Positions 11,001 to 23,481 are shown, numbered from the stretch's first letter. The stretch is 64,000 bases of DNA from Tetrahymena thermophila SB210 (GCF_000189635.1 NW_002476363.1:248001-312000); one strand, 5' to 3'. A program made the numbers and translations. The notes: a model not told the origin generated them from the sequence alone.

Positions 11001-13039
11001 TTTACAGTGAACGTCCTGAAATTTCAGACAATACTTATGTATTGGAAACAGCTCTACTTGATAAGCTTATTGAAAATATTGGAACTCTCTCCTCTGTTTA
11101 CTACAAACCTCCTGAGCAGTTCGTTAAGCACTTAAGAGATATTATTAACCAAAAAGAAATGGAAGAAAATGTAATTTGATTTTTAATAAAATACTCAATT
11201 ATAAATTGAAATGGCTAATAAATATTTAAATAAACAGATTGTTGAACAAATAAATCAATTTTTATTGTTGTATTAAATAAATATATTTTATGTAAAATTG
11301 TTAATAGGAAGCAGAAGAAGCTGGTGATGAATTCTTCATTAAGGGTGAAAATAATGTAGCTGATAAAGATTACTATGGTGGGGAAGTTACGATTAATGAT
11401 GATCAAGCTTAATAATAGCAATCAAATATTTAATATAATATGAATAGCAATATTTAAAATACTTAAATGTAATTAAACCAAAGCAATATAAGCTCTACTC
11501 CCTCAACTGCTGCTACAGTTAACTAGAGTTAGGCTAAAAATTTATTAGATGATGACGATGATATAATGGCTCCACCAATATAATAGTAATAATATAATTA
11601 GCCTCCTCCTTAAGTTTATTAATAGCCACCTCAATAACAATAACTCTAACCTGCCCCTTCTTAGGCTAAGAATCTTCTTGATGACGATGATGATATCATA
11701 GGTGGAGCTAGCACAGCACCTTAACCTCAATAGATAAATTAAATGCAATATAATTAATCTCCCTAAGCTGTCAATAGTAATTAATAAGCTAGTTTCAGCA
11801 GCAACGGTTCAAATTCAAATAATAATACAGACTTCTTTGGGGGTGGCTCTTAATTAAGAGCTCCTAACATTAAAATACCTTTTAGCGTAATATTTTTTCT
11901 TTTCATAGATTGAATTTCATAACAATCAAATAAATAATTAGGAATGTGTAAATGAAAATAAGTTCTCGATGAAAAATATAGTGAATGGATTAAATATTGC
12001 TTGTGCCTTCTAAAGAGAGGGTGCCTAGATGTTTTTAGAAATTTAAGTTTCAAATCGTTTTGGAAATAACACTTTCTCAGATTTCGCTATTAAACTTGCT
12101 CCAAACAAATTTAAAATAAACCCAACAACTATTGATCTTAACAAATTAGGATAGGTAATAATTTACATTTAATTTTTTATTTTCAACGATTTTTTTTAAA
12201 GAATTATTTTATAAAAACTAATTTTTCTCTAATTTCTTTTAATTAAATAGCAATTTTTAAAAAAAATCTAGAATTCAGAAAATATTTTTCCAGTTTTATT
12301 TGGAATTTAAAATATGAACTGGTTTTTTATTTAAATTATTGTTAAGATTAAACATTTTTATCATAAAAACAATACTTTATTTTTCTAAATTGAATATTTA
12401 AAATTTATTTTCTGTAAACAAACAAACAAAGGTTGCCCCTGGTCAAACTAGCTCATGTAAAATTGAAATTGATTGTAATGGCTAAATTGATAATGGACCT
12501 TTGAGCAGCCCTTTCTTAGTAAATACTATGATAAAAACAAACTTTGATGTTTACTAAATGGCAATTCCTTGCAGTCTTTCAGTTTTAATCGTACCTGGAG
12601 CTCCTCTTTAAATCTAATAATATGGAGAATTCTCCTCTAGAATGGTCAAAAAAGCTGATAAGATTCCCATGATTATTGATAGAGATGCAGTAATATTTTT
12701 TACATAAAACTCAAATTTATTAAATATATTATTGAAAAAAAAATTAAATAGCTTGTAAAGAAAATGGCCAACAATAATATCTATTTTGTAAATTCTCAAA
12801 CTAATCCTTAGGGAATTGGTAATTTTATTAATAGACTGTTACAGATAATCAATTTATTTATTTATTTAAAAAACTAAGAAATGATAAACTTCTCATGTAA
12901 GTTAGCTAACGAAATGCCACTTTTATTAGATGTAATTATAGATAAGATAAATGGAGCACTTAATATTTAATATCACGCTCCTCACGACACTATTTTACCT
13001 CTTTTCTATTAAGCTATTATGTTCGTCTTAAAGTTCTGA
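8091..13039 (+). CDS. Beta-adaptin subunit of a clathrin adaptor complex (AP-1/AP-2 type), 1040 aa
   Basis: Eleven exons: 8091-8222, 8422-8592, 8717-9153, 9835-10231, 10408-10706, 10795-11170, 11308-11886, 11909-12154, 12432-12689, 12752-12818 and 12879-13039. They sum to exactly 1041 codons with consistent phases. The N-terminal trunk is unmistakable: [72 protein letters not shown]-rich hinge (about residues 625-790) carries two copies of [11 protein letters not shown], which fit the acidic clathrin-box consensus. The C-terminus is a beta-appendage domain with two subdomains. The protein should couple cargo and clathrin at the trans-Golgi or plasma membrane. AP-1 and AP-2 beta subunits cannot be separated here. 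Intron 3 is unusually long (681 bases), and intron 7 is only 22 bases. Confidence 0.96.
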
Positions 13040-14180
13040 AAGTCTCAGATTATTTTAGAAAAAGAATTAAAAATGGATAAATGATGAAATTATCATCGTT
13101 CATTCATTCAATCAATCAATTTGTTTATCTAACTACCTACCTACCTATCAATCAATCCTTTTTGTTTATAAAAGTTGTAATAATACTAGCTTATTTTAAC
13201 TTTGTTTGTCTCCGATTGCATTTTTGTATTTTGGATATTCAACTTATATTAAATGCTTTTTCAAATTGATATAATTGTGTAATCTATTTTTTCAATAATT
13301 TTTTAAGAAAATAATTCATTAGAAAACACTTTCAATTTATTTTTACTTTTCTTACAGAAAAATCTAATTTTATTTCTATATGAAAAAATTAAATTTTATT
13401 CAAATTAATTAGAACTTTTCTTTTTTTAGCAATAGCTGCTTACTTGAAAAAACAAAATTAAGCATCTAATTTTATTTTAGATGTTTTTAAGTCTATTTAT
13501 TGCTAATTTATTAAAATCAATTAAACATTTAGTAAAAAAATTCTTGAAAAACTTCTCATGTAAAATGAATTCCTTGATTAAATTAATCACTTTGGATTAT
13601 GTTTTAAAGGATAAAAAAAATTAAATACCCATTTTCGACTCTATTTAAAAATTTTAGCTATGCTTTTTTAAAGAGAAAATAATTTTAAAAATTTTGCATT
13701 TATTTCAAGCATTAGAAAATAAAAATGCAAGCAAAAAGGAAAATTTATAAATATTAAATAGTATTTTTCAGAAATGTTCTTGTTTAGTTAATAAATAAAT
13801 CAACTAATTTATTTTTATTTTTTTAATTTTAGTAAAAATTGTAAATAAGAATACATCATAAAAAAGAAGAAGTATCTAAAAAATTTGTAATTTTTTTTAT
13901 TGCTTTGATTTATTTAAATTCAGGTGTAATTTGTAAATATAAAAAGTAGAATCAATCAAAGTTATCTGCACATGTATTTAAAATTAAATGAGTTACTGCG
14001 CAACTTTTTTTACTCACAAATTATTAATAATATTTTCTTTGATGTTATCAAATTTTGTTTGTATAAGAACCATACATTCATTTCTGAATTTATAAGCCTA
14101 CAAATAAATAATAATAAATCAAATAATCCAATTAAAAATAGAACAAAATATATTTAATAGAACCTATCAAAATCAAAAAA
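13040..14180. other. AT-rich intergenic stretch
   Basis: Contains a CCTACCTACCTATCAATCAATC-like patch at about 13130-13157 and otherwise low-complexity AT sequence. Short open frames here (around 13081-13269 and 13972-14157) lack splice context and family resemblance. It includes the promoter region of the hydrolase gene. Confidence 0.5.
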
Positions 14181-15164
14181 ATGAATATACACGACTACCA
14201 TCACAATCCTACTCTCCGTTATGATTATTGTAAAAAAATTATGAAAATTTCTTAGATTGATAATCCTACAGACTTAAAGTAAATACCTGGATTAGAAGAA
14301 GAAGGCTTCAAGGAAGTAGGGGCTGTGAATTTTATTGTTACTGATAATTAGTATAAAATATGTGTGCACAGAGAACCTGCTCAAGGCGATGTCAAAGCTG
14401 TCTTAATTTTAATGCATGGATATAATGGACACATGAAAAGAGCTTAGCATATAGCTAAACAGCTAGCCTAAGAAGGGATTGAAGTTATCGGTTATGACTA
14501 GAGAGGATTTGGAAAAAGTGAAGGACCCAAAGGTTATATAGAGTCATTAGAGTAAATGATTGATGATTTTGAAGAGTTTTATAAGTAAATTATTGTTGAG
14601 CATTACCAATATAAACAAAGAGGACTACCTATATTTATGGGAGGTCTTAGTCTAGGCGGAATGCTTTCTTATAGAGTAGGCTTAAAATACCCAGATAGAT
14701 TTAAAGGAATTGTAATGATGGCTCCTGCCATTTAACCATTTCCCCTTTAGTATAAATTTATTTATTATCTTGCAGTGACTCTAGGAAAAATAATGCCTAA
14801 AGGTAATTTTATTAGCACTGGTGCTTGGAACTCTAATAAATACAATGAAGCTGAAATAAATATTAAAAAAGACCCTCTTTAATATACCTAAAAGCCTCCC
14901 TTCTCATCTCTCTCTTCAGTCATTAAAGGCTTATATAATACAAACGAAACATTTGAATAGTTTACTTGCCCTTTCCTTTGCATTATGGGTGACCTTGAAA
15001 AAATAGTAGATCCTTTCCTAGGTTTTGATTTAGAACATAAATCCCCCTCTTAAGATAAAACTGTAAAGTATTATTAACAAGTATGGCATAATATATGGCA
15101 AGAACCTGAAATATATGATATTAATAAAGATGTTATCTAATGGATTTAGCAAAGAATTAATTGA
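14181..15164 (+). CDS. Monoacylglycerol-lipase-like alpha/beta hydrolase, 327 aa
   Basis: A single-exon frame of 327 residues. The fold signature is complete: oxyanion-hole HG at 79-80 (LILMHGYNGH), a strand and loop with YDQRGFGKSEGPKG at 105-118, the nucleophile elbow GLSLGG with Ser157, and a C-terminal His303 (VWHNIWQEPE). This is the serine-aminopeptidase-S33/monoglyceride-lipase layout, and the usual length is about 300 residues. It is likely a cytosolic or membrane-associated lipid esterase, since no signal peptide is seen. One oddity: the acid of the triad normally sits in G-x-x-D before IVDP, and here the aligned residue is Glu273 (GDLEKIVDP), with Asp271 and Asp277 close by. Substrate unknown. 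Confidence 0.92.
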
Positions 15165-16380
15165 TTGATTTTCTATTTAATTCCTTACTTTACTTTGTAA
15201 AAATAAATAAAAAAATAGAATCTTTCTAATTAATCAGTTAGTTCTATAAATTCAAATTTATTTAATAATTATATTTCAATCTTAAATTTGTATTTTACTG
15301 TAACACCTAATTTAATTATTCATCATTTATTCTTTCATTTTTTTATAATAAAAACTAATATAATATTTGAATTTCTCCTTTCTTAATAAATATAAGTTTT
15401 CTCTTTTTTCTATATTATTTAATAAAATCATACTTGAAACATGCAATAACTTTTTTCCTTTTCGGTAATTGTAATTAAAAACAAATACTATTTAAATTTG
15501 TAAAATAAAATTCTAAACAATACCAATATATTTAAATTATAATTTTATAAAAAAGTTAAGTAATTCAAAACCATTTTTTTTACTTACTTTTAAAACGCCT
15601 ACAAACAAAAGAATTAAAATTTCTACTCTAAAATAAAATTAAATGCTTTAATAACATTTTTTAATTATTTTTAACTACCATCTTACCTTAAAGTTACGTA
15701 TTGCAAAAAATATTTTTTTAAAGTATTTCAGTACTTAATATCAAAGATAAAAATTACCCTATTTTTTTTACCTTTAATTAACTTAGAGGTAAGCTGGTAT
15801 TTAAATAATTTTATATTTTTTATGAACAAATAACAAATTTCGAAATTAAAATTATTAATTAATTTTAATCAAGCATTTGTTAAAATGTAAAAACCATCTA
15901 TCTCCTTTTTATAAAATGAATGAATATAAAACAAATACCTATTTTTCATTTCAAAAAAAAAAAAACAAATTAAAAATAAAATTATCATGTAAATTAGATA
16001 GAGCTAGTCAGATTTTTGTACAATTTTAATTTTGTTAACATATTTAATTAATTAAATGCAAACAAATTTTATTAAAAAATAATTGAAATTATAAAAATTT
16101 TAAATGTAAATTAAAAAAATAAAATAATCAAAGATTAAAACTAAATTAAATTGGATGAAATATTTTTAAATTTAATTTTGACAAAATAATTTACGTTCAA
16201 ATGTATTTAAAATTTAGCAATCTTTTTTTTAAAGTTTAATTAGAAAATATAGATGAAAATGTTTAACTATTTTTAAATTCTTTTTAAAATTACTAGTAAA
16301 AAAAATACATCTTTTTAAACATTTTTATTTAATATGTTTATGTAAATGTAAATTTACAAACAAAAGACATAATAAATATG
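15165..16380. other. Long AT-rich intergenic stretch
   Basis: About 1.2 kb of very AT-rich DNA with long A and T runs (for example near 15953-15965). No open frame with family resemblance, no RNA gene and no clear repeat. Confidence 0.5.
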
Positions 16381-17338
16381 TTAAAGTCATCAAAGAATTT
16401 GTAAAAATATCATCTAGAATCAGAATTTTATTTAAGGATGATTTTTTTACTGTTTATTATTTGTCTAACTTATTTACAAAAATCCTTTTTATAATGTGTT
16501 CGAATGTATCTAATATTTAAAAAACCTAAATATTGTTTCTATCTATTTTAATTATTGTTTCTATAAAGTTTATTTGAGTAAGTTTTAAAATTATTTAAAT
16601 AGAGAATATAGATAAATAAAATTAATTAATTTAGCAAATTTTTTAGCACTTTTATAGTATTTTGTTATTTATTTAAAAAATTAATTTGTTTTTTATTTTT
16701 TGATAATTTATCTAAATTAAGGATAAATCTTTAAAGACAGACTTAAGTAAAAAGGATATATTTTAAAAAATTAATGAGTTCATAAATAAACGCTAAATTT
16801 ACATGTTTAGTAGATGTAATTCATTTATTTAGAAATAAAAGACCACTATTTAACTTTTTTTCTAAAAAAAAGTTTCTTTCATAAGAAAAATATGATTAAT
16901 CTCAAATTTAATTGAAATTAAGGTAAAATATATTATAATTTGTTGAAAATTTTAATAAATAAAATGATTAGAATTCTAAAAAACGTATTTCTCAATTAAA
17001 TAATTAAATTAACTTTTAAATTAAATTATACAGAATATTAACATTAAAATTCTAGTTGAAATATAGAATATCTGCACTTCCTTTTAATAAATAACAATTA
17101 AACCCTAATTTTAGTTAAGCTCTTTGTCTAAAAAATCACAATAGTTTACTATAAGGAATTTATTAAAACTTTAAAGCATTTAAAAGACATTAAATATTTA
17201 AAAGATTGAAATATGATAACAATAATAACATTAATAGAATATTATTAACATTTTATTTTATTTAATAAAAGTATTTCATACAAGATTTTAATTTTGATTT
17301 ATAATTATTTTTTCTAATTAAATAATTTTAAAAACTAG
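16381..17338 (+). other. Unresolved region upstream of the second LRR gene, with LRR-like fragments
   Basis: Three short pieces can be read as LRR-flavoured peptides: about 16381-16438 (SSKNLQKYHLESEF), about 16720-16815 (IFQKINEFINKRQIYMF) and about 17100-17205 (FIKTLKHLKDIKYLK). None has a convincing GT donor in the expected place or a clean 90-base length. They may be the missing 5' exons, decayed repeats, or chance. Confidence 0.3.
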
Positions 17339-19193
17339 TAATAGCTTATTTGATAAAAATAATTCAGAATAATTCATTTAAGAATTGAAAAAATATTCCT
17401 AATTGACAAAATTAGCTTTGAGATTGGTGTAATTTATAAATATATTTTTTAATTGCAAGTAAACTTAAATTGAATTACTATTAAAAAGCTTGAATCAACT
17501 AAGTAGTGATATAGGTTCTATTTTAGGTAATGGATTTAGTCAAATGTCTAATTTACAGAGCTTAGAATTAATTCTAGAGTAAAATTAGAATAAATTAAAA
17601 TAATTTTAATTCTCTTTTATTAAAAGTTAATGTGAATATGACGATAATATAAATATAATTGGCTTACTTAATTTGCTCACAAGTTGCATCAAATTAAAGT
17701 ATTTAAATATACAACTCAAGTAAGAATAGCAAACATTCCTTATTTATTTTATTTACTTATTTTTTCTTTTTTAAATAGTTTTAAATTAATTAAATTTAAT
17801 ATTTTGAAAAAGTGAAAATAAATTAAACAATTAGAGATTATAAAATATTACCTAAAACATATAAAAATGTAAGGATCTGACTGATCTCTCATTAAATTTA
17901 AGGTGAATTTATTTTTTATGTTAATTCATTTATTTTTTTAAAAATTTCATTTTCAAAAATGATTTGATTTAAATTATGAAACAAAAAAGTGAGTGCTGGA
18001 TTGATGATGATGGTGTTTAAATTTTAAGCGGCATTATAACTGAATTCTAATATTTGATCAATATTAACTTAAACCTAAGGTACATATATACTAATTGTTA
18101 AAATCAATTATTCTATTCTTCATTTAATTTTTAATTAAAGGAGCTAAATATTTTAAATTAACTTTTTTAAAAAAATTAAAAACACTTAAAAAAACCAAAA
18201 ATTATTTTAAATATTTTAAATTTTAAGATATTTCCATCCTTTAAATTTTTCATAAGAAACATTATATTAAAATAGAATTAATAAATAAGCATACATATTT
18301 ATTAAAAAATTATTTTGAAAAACTATTAATTTTAAATAATAGCTTTCTTTAAAAGTTCAATTAAAGAAATCTAATTATTTTTTAAAAGCTGCAATTTTAT
18401 AGGAGCTAAAGGTGTGATTGATCTTGGAAAGCAGTTATCGTAGGTAGTGAATCTCAAAAAGCTTTAACTTTCAATGAAGTAAAATAAATTCTGAAATATA
18501 TATTTAGCTATTTAATTTAATAAATCTAAATTTAATATTTTACTTTGATGAGTCTTCATAATTTATAAATAAATTAATAAGCTACAATCATTTTAGAAAT
18601 GCTGGAATCGCTAATTTAATAGAAGAAATATCTTAATGTAGAAGTTTATAATATTTAGATCTTCAGTTAGAGTAACCAAAAATATTTAATTTTAAACTAT
18701 GAATAACTTATTTATTTATATAATTTTTATTTTGATATAAATTTTACTTAATTTATTAGAAAAAATAAACTCAGTAGCCAATATTTTTCAGAATTAAGCA
18801 TCTAATTTTTAAAATTTGTAAATCTCTCAACTTTAAAGCTAAGTTTTATGTAAGCTGCTTAAAATGCTTTTACTATTAAATTATATTCATGAAAATATTT
18901 TTGTACAATTAGATAAAATTATATCTAAGATGAAGGATTAATTGAGTTCGGAAGAAATTTAAAAAGAATTAAATGTTTGAAGCGTTTCATTATCAATATT
19001 GAGTAACTTTATAAAATTTAATTACATTAAATGCAAAAAAAATAAATTTTTTTTCATCTTTCTTAGATTAAAAAATTCAAAAATATTTTTATAAATAAGG
19101 GAAAATAATCAAATTAGCTATGAAGCAATTTTTCTATTCTATTAGAGAATAATTAAAATCAGAATGTTGGTTGAACACTTCATAAATTTTTGA
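17339..19193 (+). CDS. Second leucine-rich-repeat gene with 90-base exons; 5' end unresolved
   Basis: Ten exons read in register: 17339-17428, 17489-17578, 17627-17719, 17813-17902, 17990-18079, 18389-18478, 18582-18671, 18760-18849, 18913-19002 and the last 19067-19193 ending in TGA. Eight are exactly 90 bases and one is 93. All junctions are phase 2, and each repeat exon encodes one LRR such as GSILGNGFSQMSNLQSLELI or RNAGIANLIEEISQCRSLQY. The organisation matches the gene at 5.9-7.5 kb, though the repeats have diverged. No ATG exon was found upstream, so the gene is either longer than shown or truncated. Partner and role unknown. No extra domain is visible. Confidence 0.72.
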
Positions 19194-20062
19194 AAATTTT
19201 AATTAAATAATAAAACTTTTTTAAAGTTAAATTAATAATTAATTCAAAAAGCCAATTTTTAATTAAATACCAAGCTAGCTAGTATTTAAGTCAATTCATA
19301 ATAAAAAAATAATTAGACTTTTAATAAAATATGTATGTAATAAGTAGAAATATAAATTTTATAATTAAAACAATAAATAGTTGATGTGAAATTATCAAAC
19401 ATTTTCTGAAAACAAATACAAAAATGATATACGTTATATTAAAATATAAGCAAAAAAATAAATTAAATGTTGAGAAACTATTTGCATGATTATTAAAAAT
19501 GAAAACCATGAATCAAATATAAAAAAATTTAAGTTAAATGAATATAAACATTATAAGTAAATAGTATTTTTTATTTGGATAATAAAATAGATGAAAAAAT
19601 ATTTAACTAACTAACTAACTAACTACTTTATAATAATAATTTTAATCTTTTTTATTACTTTTTATAAATACCTAAAATAATTTATAACAATAAGAAATCT
19701 TTGAATATTGTAAAAATATTAATTATTTTTTTGGATATTTTGCTTATTAATTGATAGATATTTAAAAATAAATTGAAAATAAAATTTAAAAAGGAAAATA
19801 ATAATTTGAATTCTTTTACAAGTAAAAAAATATTTTTTATTTTAAATAATTTTTCTATTATTTTTATTATTAGCTAGTTAAAAATTAGATTTTAAAGATG
19901 ACTTTGATTTAATAGAATATATTTTTTGTAGGTATTTAATTAGAAATAATTACTTTTTATGTATTTACTTAAGAATATTAGTCAGCTTTTTGATAAAAAA
20001 ATTAGAAAGTTTTTTTGAAAACTGCATTTAAAAAATTGATTATTTTATAAAAAATTGATTAA
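19194..20062. other. AT-rich intergenic stretch with an AACT microsatellite
   Basis: Spacer between the LRR gene and the pseudokinase gene. It contains a short AACT tandem array (see separate entry). A minus-strand open frame at 19321-19509 is low-complexity and rejected. Confidence 0.5.
19603..19624. repeat. AACT tetranucleotide microsatellite
   Basis: About five perfect TAAC/AACT units in tandem in intergenic DNA. Confidence 0.85.
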
Positions 20063-21964
20063 ATGGAATATTTAAATTAAATAAACGGCTATTTGCCTTA
20101 GTTGATTACTTTTTTAACCTAGCATAAGTATGAAATTAAAGGATATGAATCTAAGAAGACAGATTAAAACATTCTTTCTGATTTATAAATTTAGCATGAG
20201 GAACATTTTTTGTTATTGAGGGGAACAAAAACTCATCTTGAATAAAATCAGTAAGTTTGCATTAAAATTTCGTACTCCGATGCTTCATCTTATGAAATAG
20301 TAAAATAGGAAGCAAGTATTCTTAAAGATTTATTGATTTTTAAGAGCGTTGTTTAGTTTGTCGATGAATTTGATTTTGAGGATCAAAGTTTATTTATACT
20401 AATTACTGAATCTTATGAAAAATTTGTTTAGTCTGAAATTGATGTAGCTTAGAAATATAATGATGAGCTTGCTCTTGTAAATGTTTATTATAGGATTTTG
20501 TTCTCTATCTTTGAACTTCATGAAAATAACTACTTTCATGGCAACATTAATCCTAATTCGATTGTTGTAGATGGAGAAGGAAATTATAAATTTATTAATT
20601 TAGTGACTAAGGAGTATTTGTTTCATAATTTTAATAGTGATAGTCAAAATATTAGCAGCAACTAGGAAATTCAATTAGAGCAAATTTAATAAAAGAAAGA
20701 ATTTATTAATAGTAGTCTCTACATTTCACCTGAAATCAAAAAAATTATAACTAAAAGAAAGACTAATTAGATAGAAGAAATATTGCAATTTCTAAAACAA
20801 TCAGATGTTTACAGCTTAGGCTTAGTTTTTTTAACACTTCTAGGAGTTTAAATCAATAAAACTACCATAAAATAGATCAAACATTAATGCTTTGATGATA
20901 TCCTAAAAGTCCTACCTTAAAATAAAATAAAGTTAATCTCTTTTGTCAGAAATTTCATGCTAAATTATAAACCTAGTCTTAGAGCTACATCATTTTAATT
21001 AAGAAAGGGTTTATTCTAACAGTATGAAGAAGTCTACTTATTTAAAGAAAAAGAGTTATTAAAATTAAAGGAACTTGTAAAGTTTTATGAGCAAAACAAG
21101 AAACTAACGGAGCACTATAAAGCTTATCTAGTTTTCTAACTTATTTAATTCGATCTTGTCTATAATAATTATATGCACCTTCATTATACTAAAAATCTAC
21201 TTATAAATTTAGATAGAAGCTCATATGAAAAAGATCATTTTTTGATTCATGAACTAGGCATCACATATTATTATTTTAAAGACTTTAAAAAATATGTTGC
21301 TTACTGTTTCAAAGCATTAGAAATTAGATAGAAGATATACCCTAAAAATCATTAGTTTATAGCAGAATCTCTTAAAGAACTAGGAAATGGGTACAAGCAT
21401 ATTGAAACTAATTGTGAAAAGTCATTCACCTATAAATCAGAAGCCCTTAACATATATAAAAGCTTGTATGAAAATTCTCATGAATTGATAGCTTAAACCT
21501 TTCAAAGTATTGGATCAGATTTTCTTTTGTATAAAAAATATTAACAAGCTCAATTATTTTTGACCTAAAGTCTAGAAATCAGAAAGCAACTCTATGTGGA
21601 TAATCATCTCTTCATCTCTGAAAATATAAGCGAGCTCATAAAATGCTATAAGCTTTAATCAGAATATGATAAATGCATTTTCTGGAACCTAAAAAATTTT
21701 AAAATCAAATACTTCTTATTCAAATAAATAAGCTACGAAGATCTCACCTATGTCCAGTCGTTAATAATTAAAATTAAAGACCCTCAAAAAAGACTCAAAT
21801 ATAATCTCAAAATTCTTAAACAACTAAATAAAATGGAAAACTGCAACCTACAATACAAAGCAGAATTGCTGAATAGCATCTCCTCTATTTACTTTGAAAT
21901 TAAAGACTATGAAAATTACAAATAATTCGGAAACCATTCAAAAAATCTGCTCAATTAAAAATGA
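20063..21964 (+). CDS. Pseudokinase fused to kinesin-light-chain-type TPR repeats, 633 aa
   Basis: One uninterrupted frame of 633 residues. Residues about 40-315 follow a protein kinase fold: CIKI with Lys68, a Glu83 candidate for helix C, SPE at 222-224 and SDVYSLG at 247-253. The catalytic residues are replaced. HRD is HGN (159-161), the following Lys and Asn of the loop are Asn and Ser, and DFG reads NLV (179-181). Residues about 400-560 carry at least three 42-residue TPRs with the ALEIRQKIYPKNHQFIAESL pattern found in kinesin light chains. The protein should bind partners rather than phosphorylate. The combined domain order suggests a ciliate signalling scaffold. The kinase-dead call rests on motif reading, and rare active kinases lack such motifs. 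Confidence 0.9.
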
Positions 21965-22524
21965 TAAAACAAATAAATAAAATATAAATAAATAAGTAAG
22001 TGAATAATTAAATAAATATAGATTTATAATTAATTATATAGAAAAATTTATATTAAATAATGTAAATTATTATCTCAAGTTTTTCAAAAAAATTATCAAT
22101 ATTTTTTATTGATGAAGATTAAATAAAATAATCAAATATTCTTAAATTTTAAATACAGTTTATTCTTTCTATATTTACCACTCAATGGGCCAATATTTTT
22201 TGTAAATAAATAAAGACTACCTAATTTTATAAATTAACAGCAATTTAAAAAAATAAATTTTACAAGTTACTATTTTGATGAAGTAGATTGTAGATTAAGT
22301 CTTGATTTTAATCCAACCAAAAACATTTATTTCACATTTGAAATAAAAAAATATCAAAGTAAATTTATTTTATAAGAGATAGAATAGCTTATTAAATAGA
22401 TTTTTGTAAGTTACAGTGAATTATAAAATATGTATGTATATATGTATACACTTGATATAGAATATAAAATGCTAAAGTATCGCTAAAACATAATTATGAT
22501 AATAATAAATATAGTTTTTCGTTA

Positions 22525-22790
22525 AAACCACTTAGATAACGTTGGAGAAGAGATCAAAAATACCCTAGAGATTTTCTGTTTGGTCTCGGTTAATTTAATT
22601 CTATGGGTTCTTCTTTTTTCTTGTGTTTTCTTGTCTTTAAATAAGCTTTCAAACTTATGAGTTGAGTTAATGACTACTGCTATTATTGTGGGTCTTAAAT
22701 TAAGTCTACTTTAAGCTTATTCACATATGCTGATACGGGTGGGACTATTACTTAACACACTTTTCTTATCTTCTAGATTGAAATATTACC
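22525..22790. other. Unassigned island of higher complexity, possible ncRNA or exon remnant
   Basis: Against flanks of almost pure A/T, this stretch has mixed composition with words such as GATAACGTTGGAGAAGAGATC, TGGTCTCGGTT and GCTGATACGGGTGGGACTA. The minus strand has two overlapping TGA-free frames through most of it (one containing PTIIAVVINSTHKFESLFK, another containing RKHKKKEEPIELNQPRPNRK), but neither shows a family or flanking splice logic. It matches none of the U1-U6, U3, SRP, RNase P, 5S or telomerase RNA signatures I looked for. Confidence 0.4.
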
Positions 22791-23481
22791 TATTTTTTTC
22801 CCCTTTTTTAATTAAAAAAAATTATTTTAATTTCTCTAAAATTTAGTTTTAGTTAATATAATACTTTGAAATTGCTAGCCAAATTTATCTAAGTATGCTA
22901 AAGTTAGTTTATTTAATAAAAAACTTGCTAGAGAAAAATATTTCCGTTGTTTTAATTTAATTGAAGTTTTTTATTGGTTATTGAAAAATATATTTCTTAT
23001 ATGGTATTTTTCAACAAAAATTTTTTGTTTCATTTAATCCCAATCATTTTTATTTTGAATAATTTTTAATTCATATTCTTTTTTTATTTATACAACTAAT
23101 TTAAATCAGAGAAAATCCAGAGTATGCTTTGTTCATTTTTTGCAAAGTAATTTAAATAAATAGTAAATTTAATAAATACAATTTTTCAGCAATCAATATA
23201 TCTAATAAATTTGAAATAAAAAGAAACAAAAGGTATGAAAAAGATAGTTATTAATCTGTAAAGGTTAAATATGATTTTGTATAAAAAGAGAAAAAAAATT
23301 TAATCAAATAACTGTAAAAAATAGATTAAAATTCTTAAATTCTAATTTTAATAAAACCAATACTGGTTCATAAAAATTTTTTGTATATTATCAATAAAAT
23401 AAATAATTATTTTTTTATATATTTTTTCAATTTTAAAATGATTATTTATTAATAAGATTTTTAATTAGTGTCTAAAATATG

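Noticed and set aside
19321-19509. A 62-residue hydrophobic minus-strand open frame
   Set aside because: Low-complexity frame in an intergenic spacer with no neighbour exon or family resemblance.
22525-22790. Telomerase RNA or spliceosomal snRNA in the composition island
   Set aside because: The CAACCCCAA template and the invariant U1, U2, U4, U5 and U6 motifs are absent on both strands.
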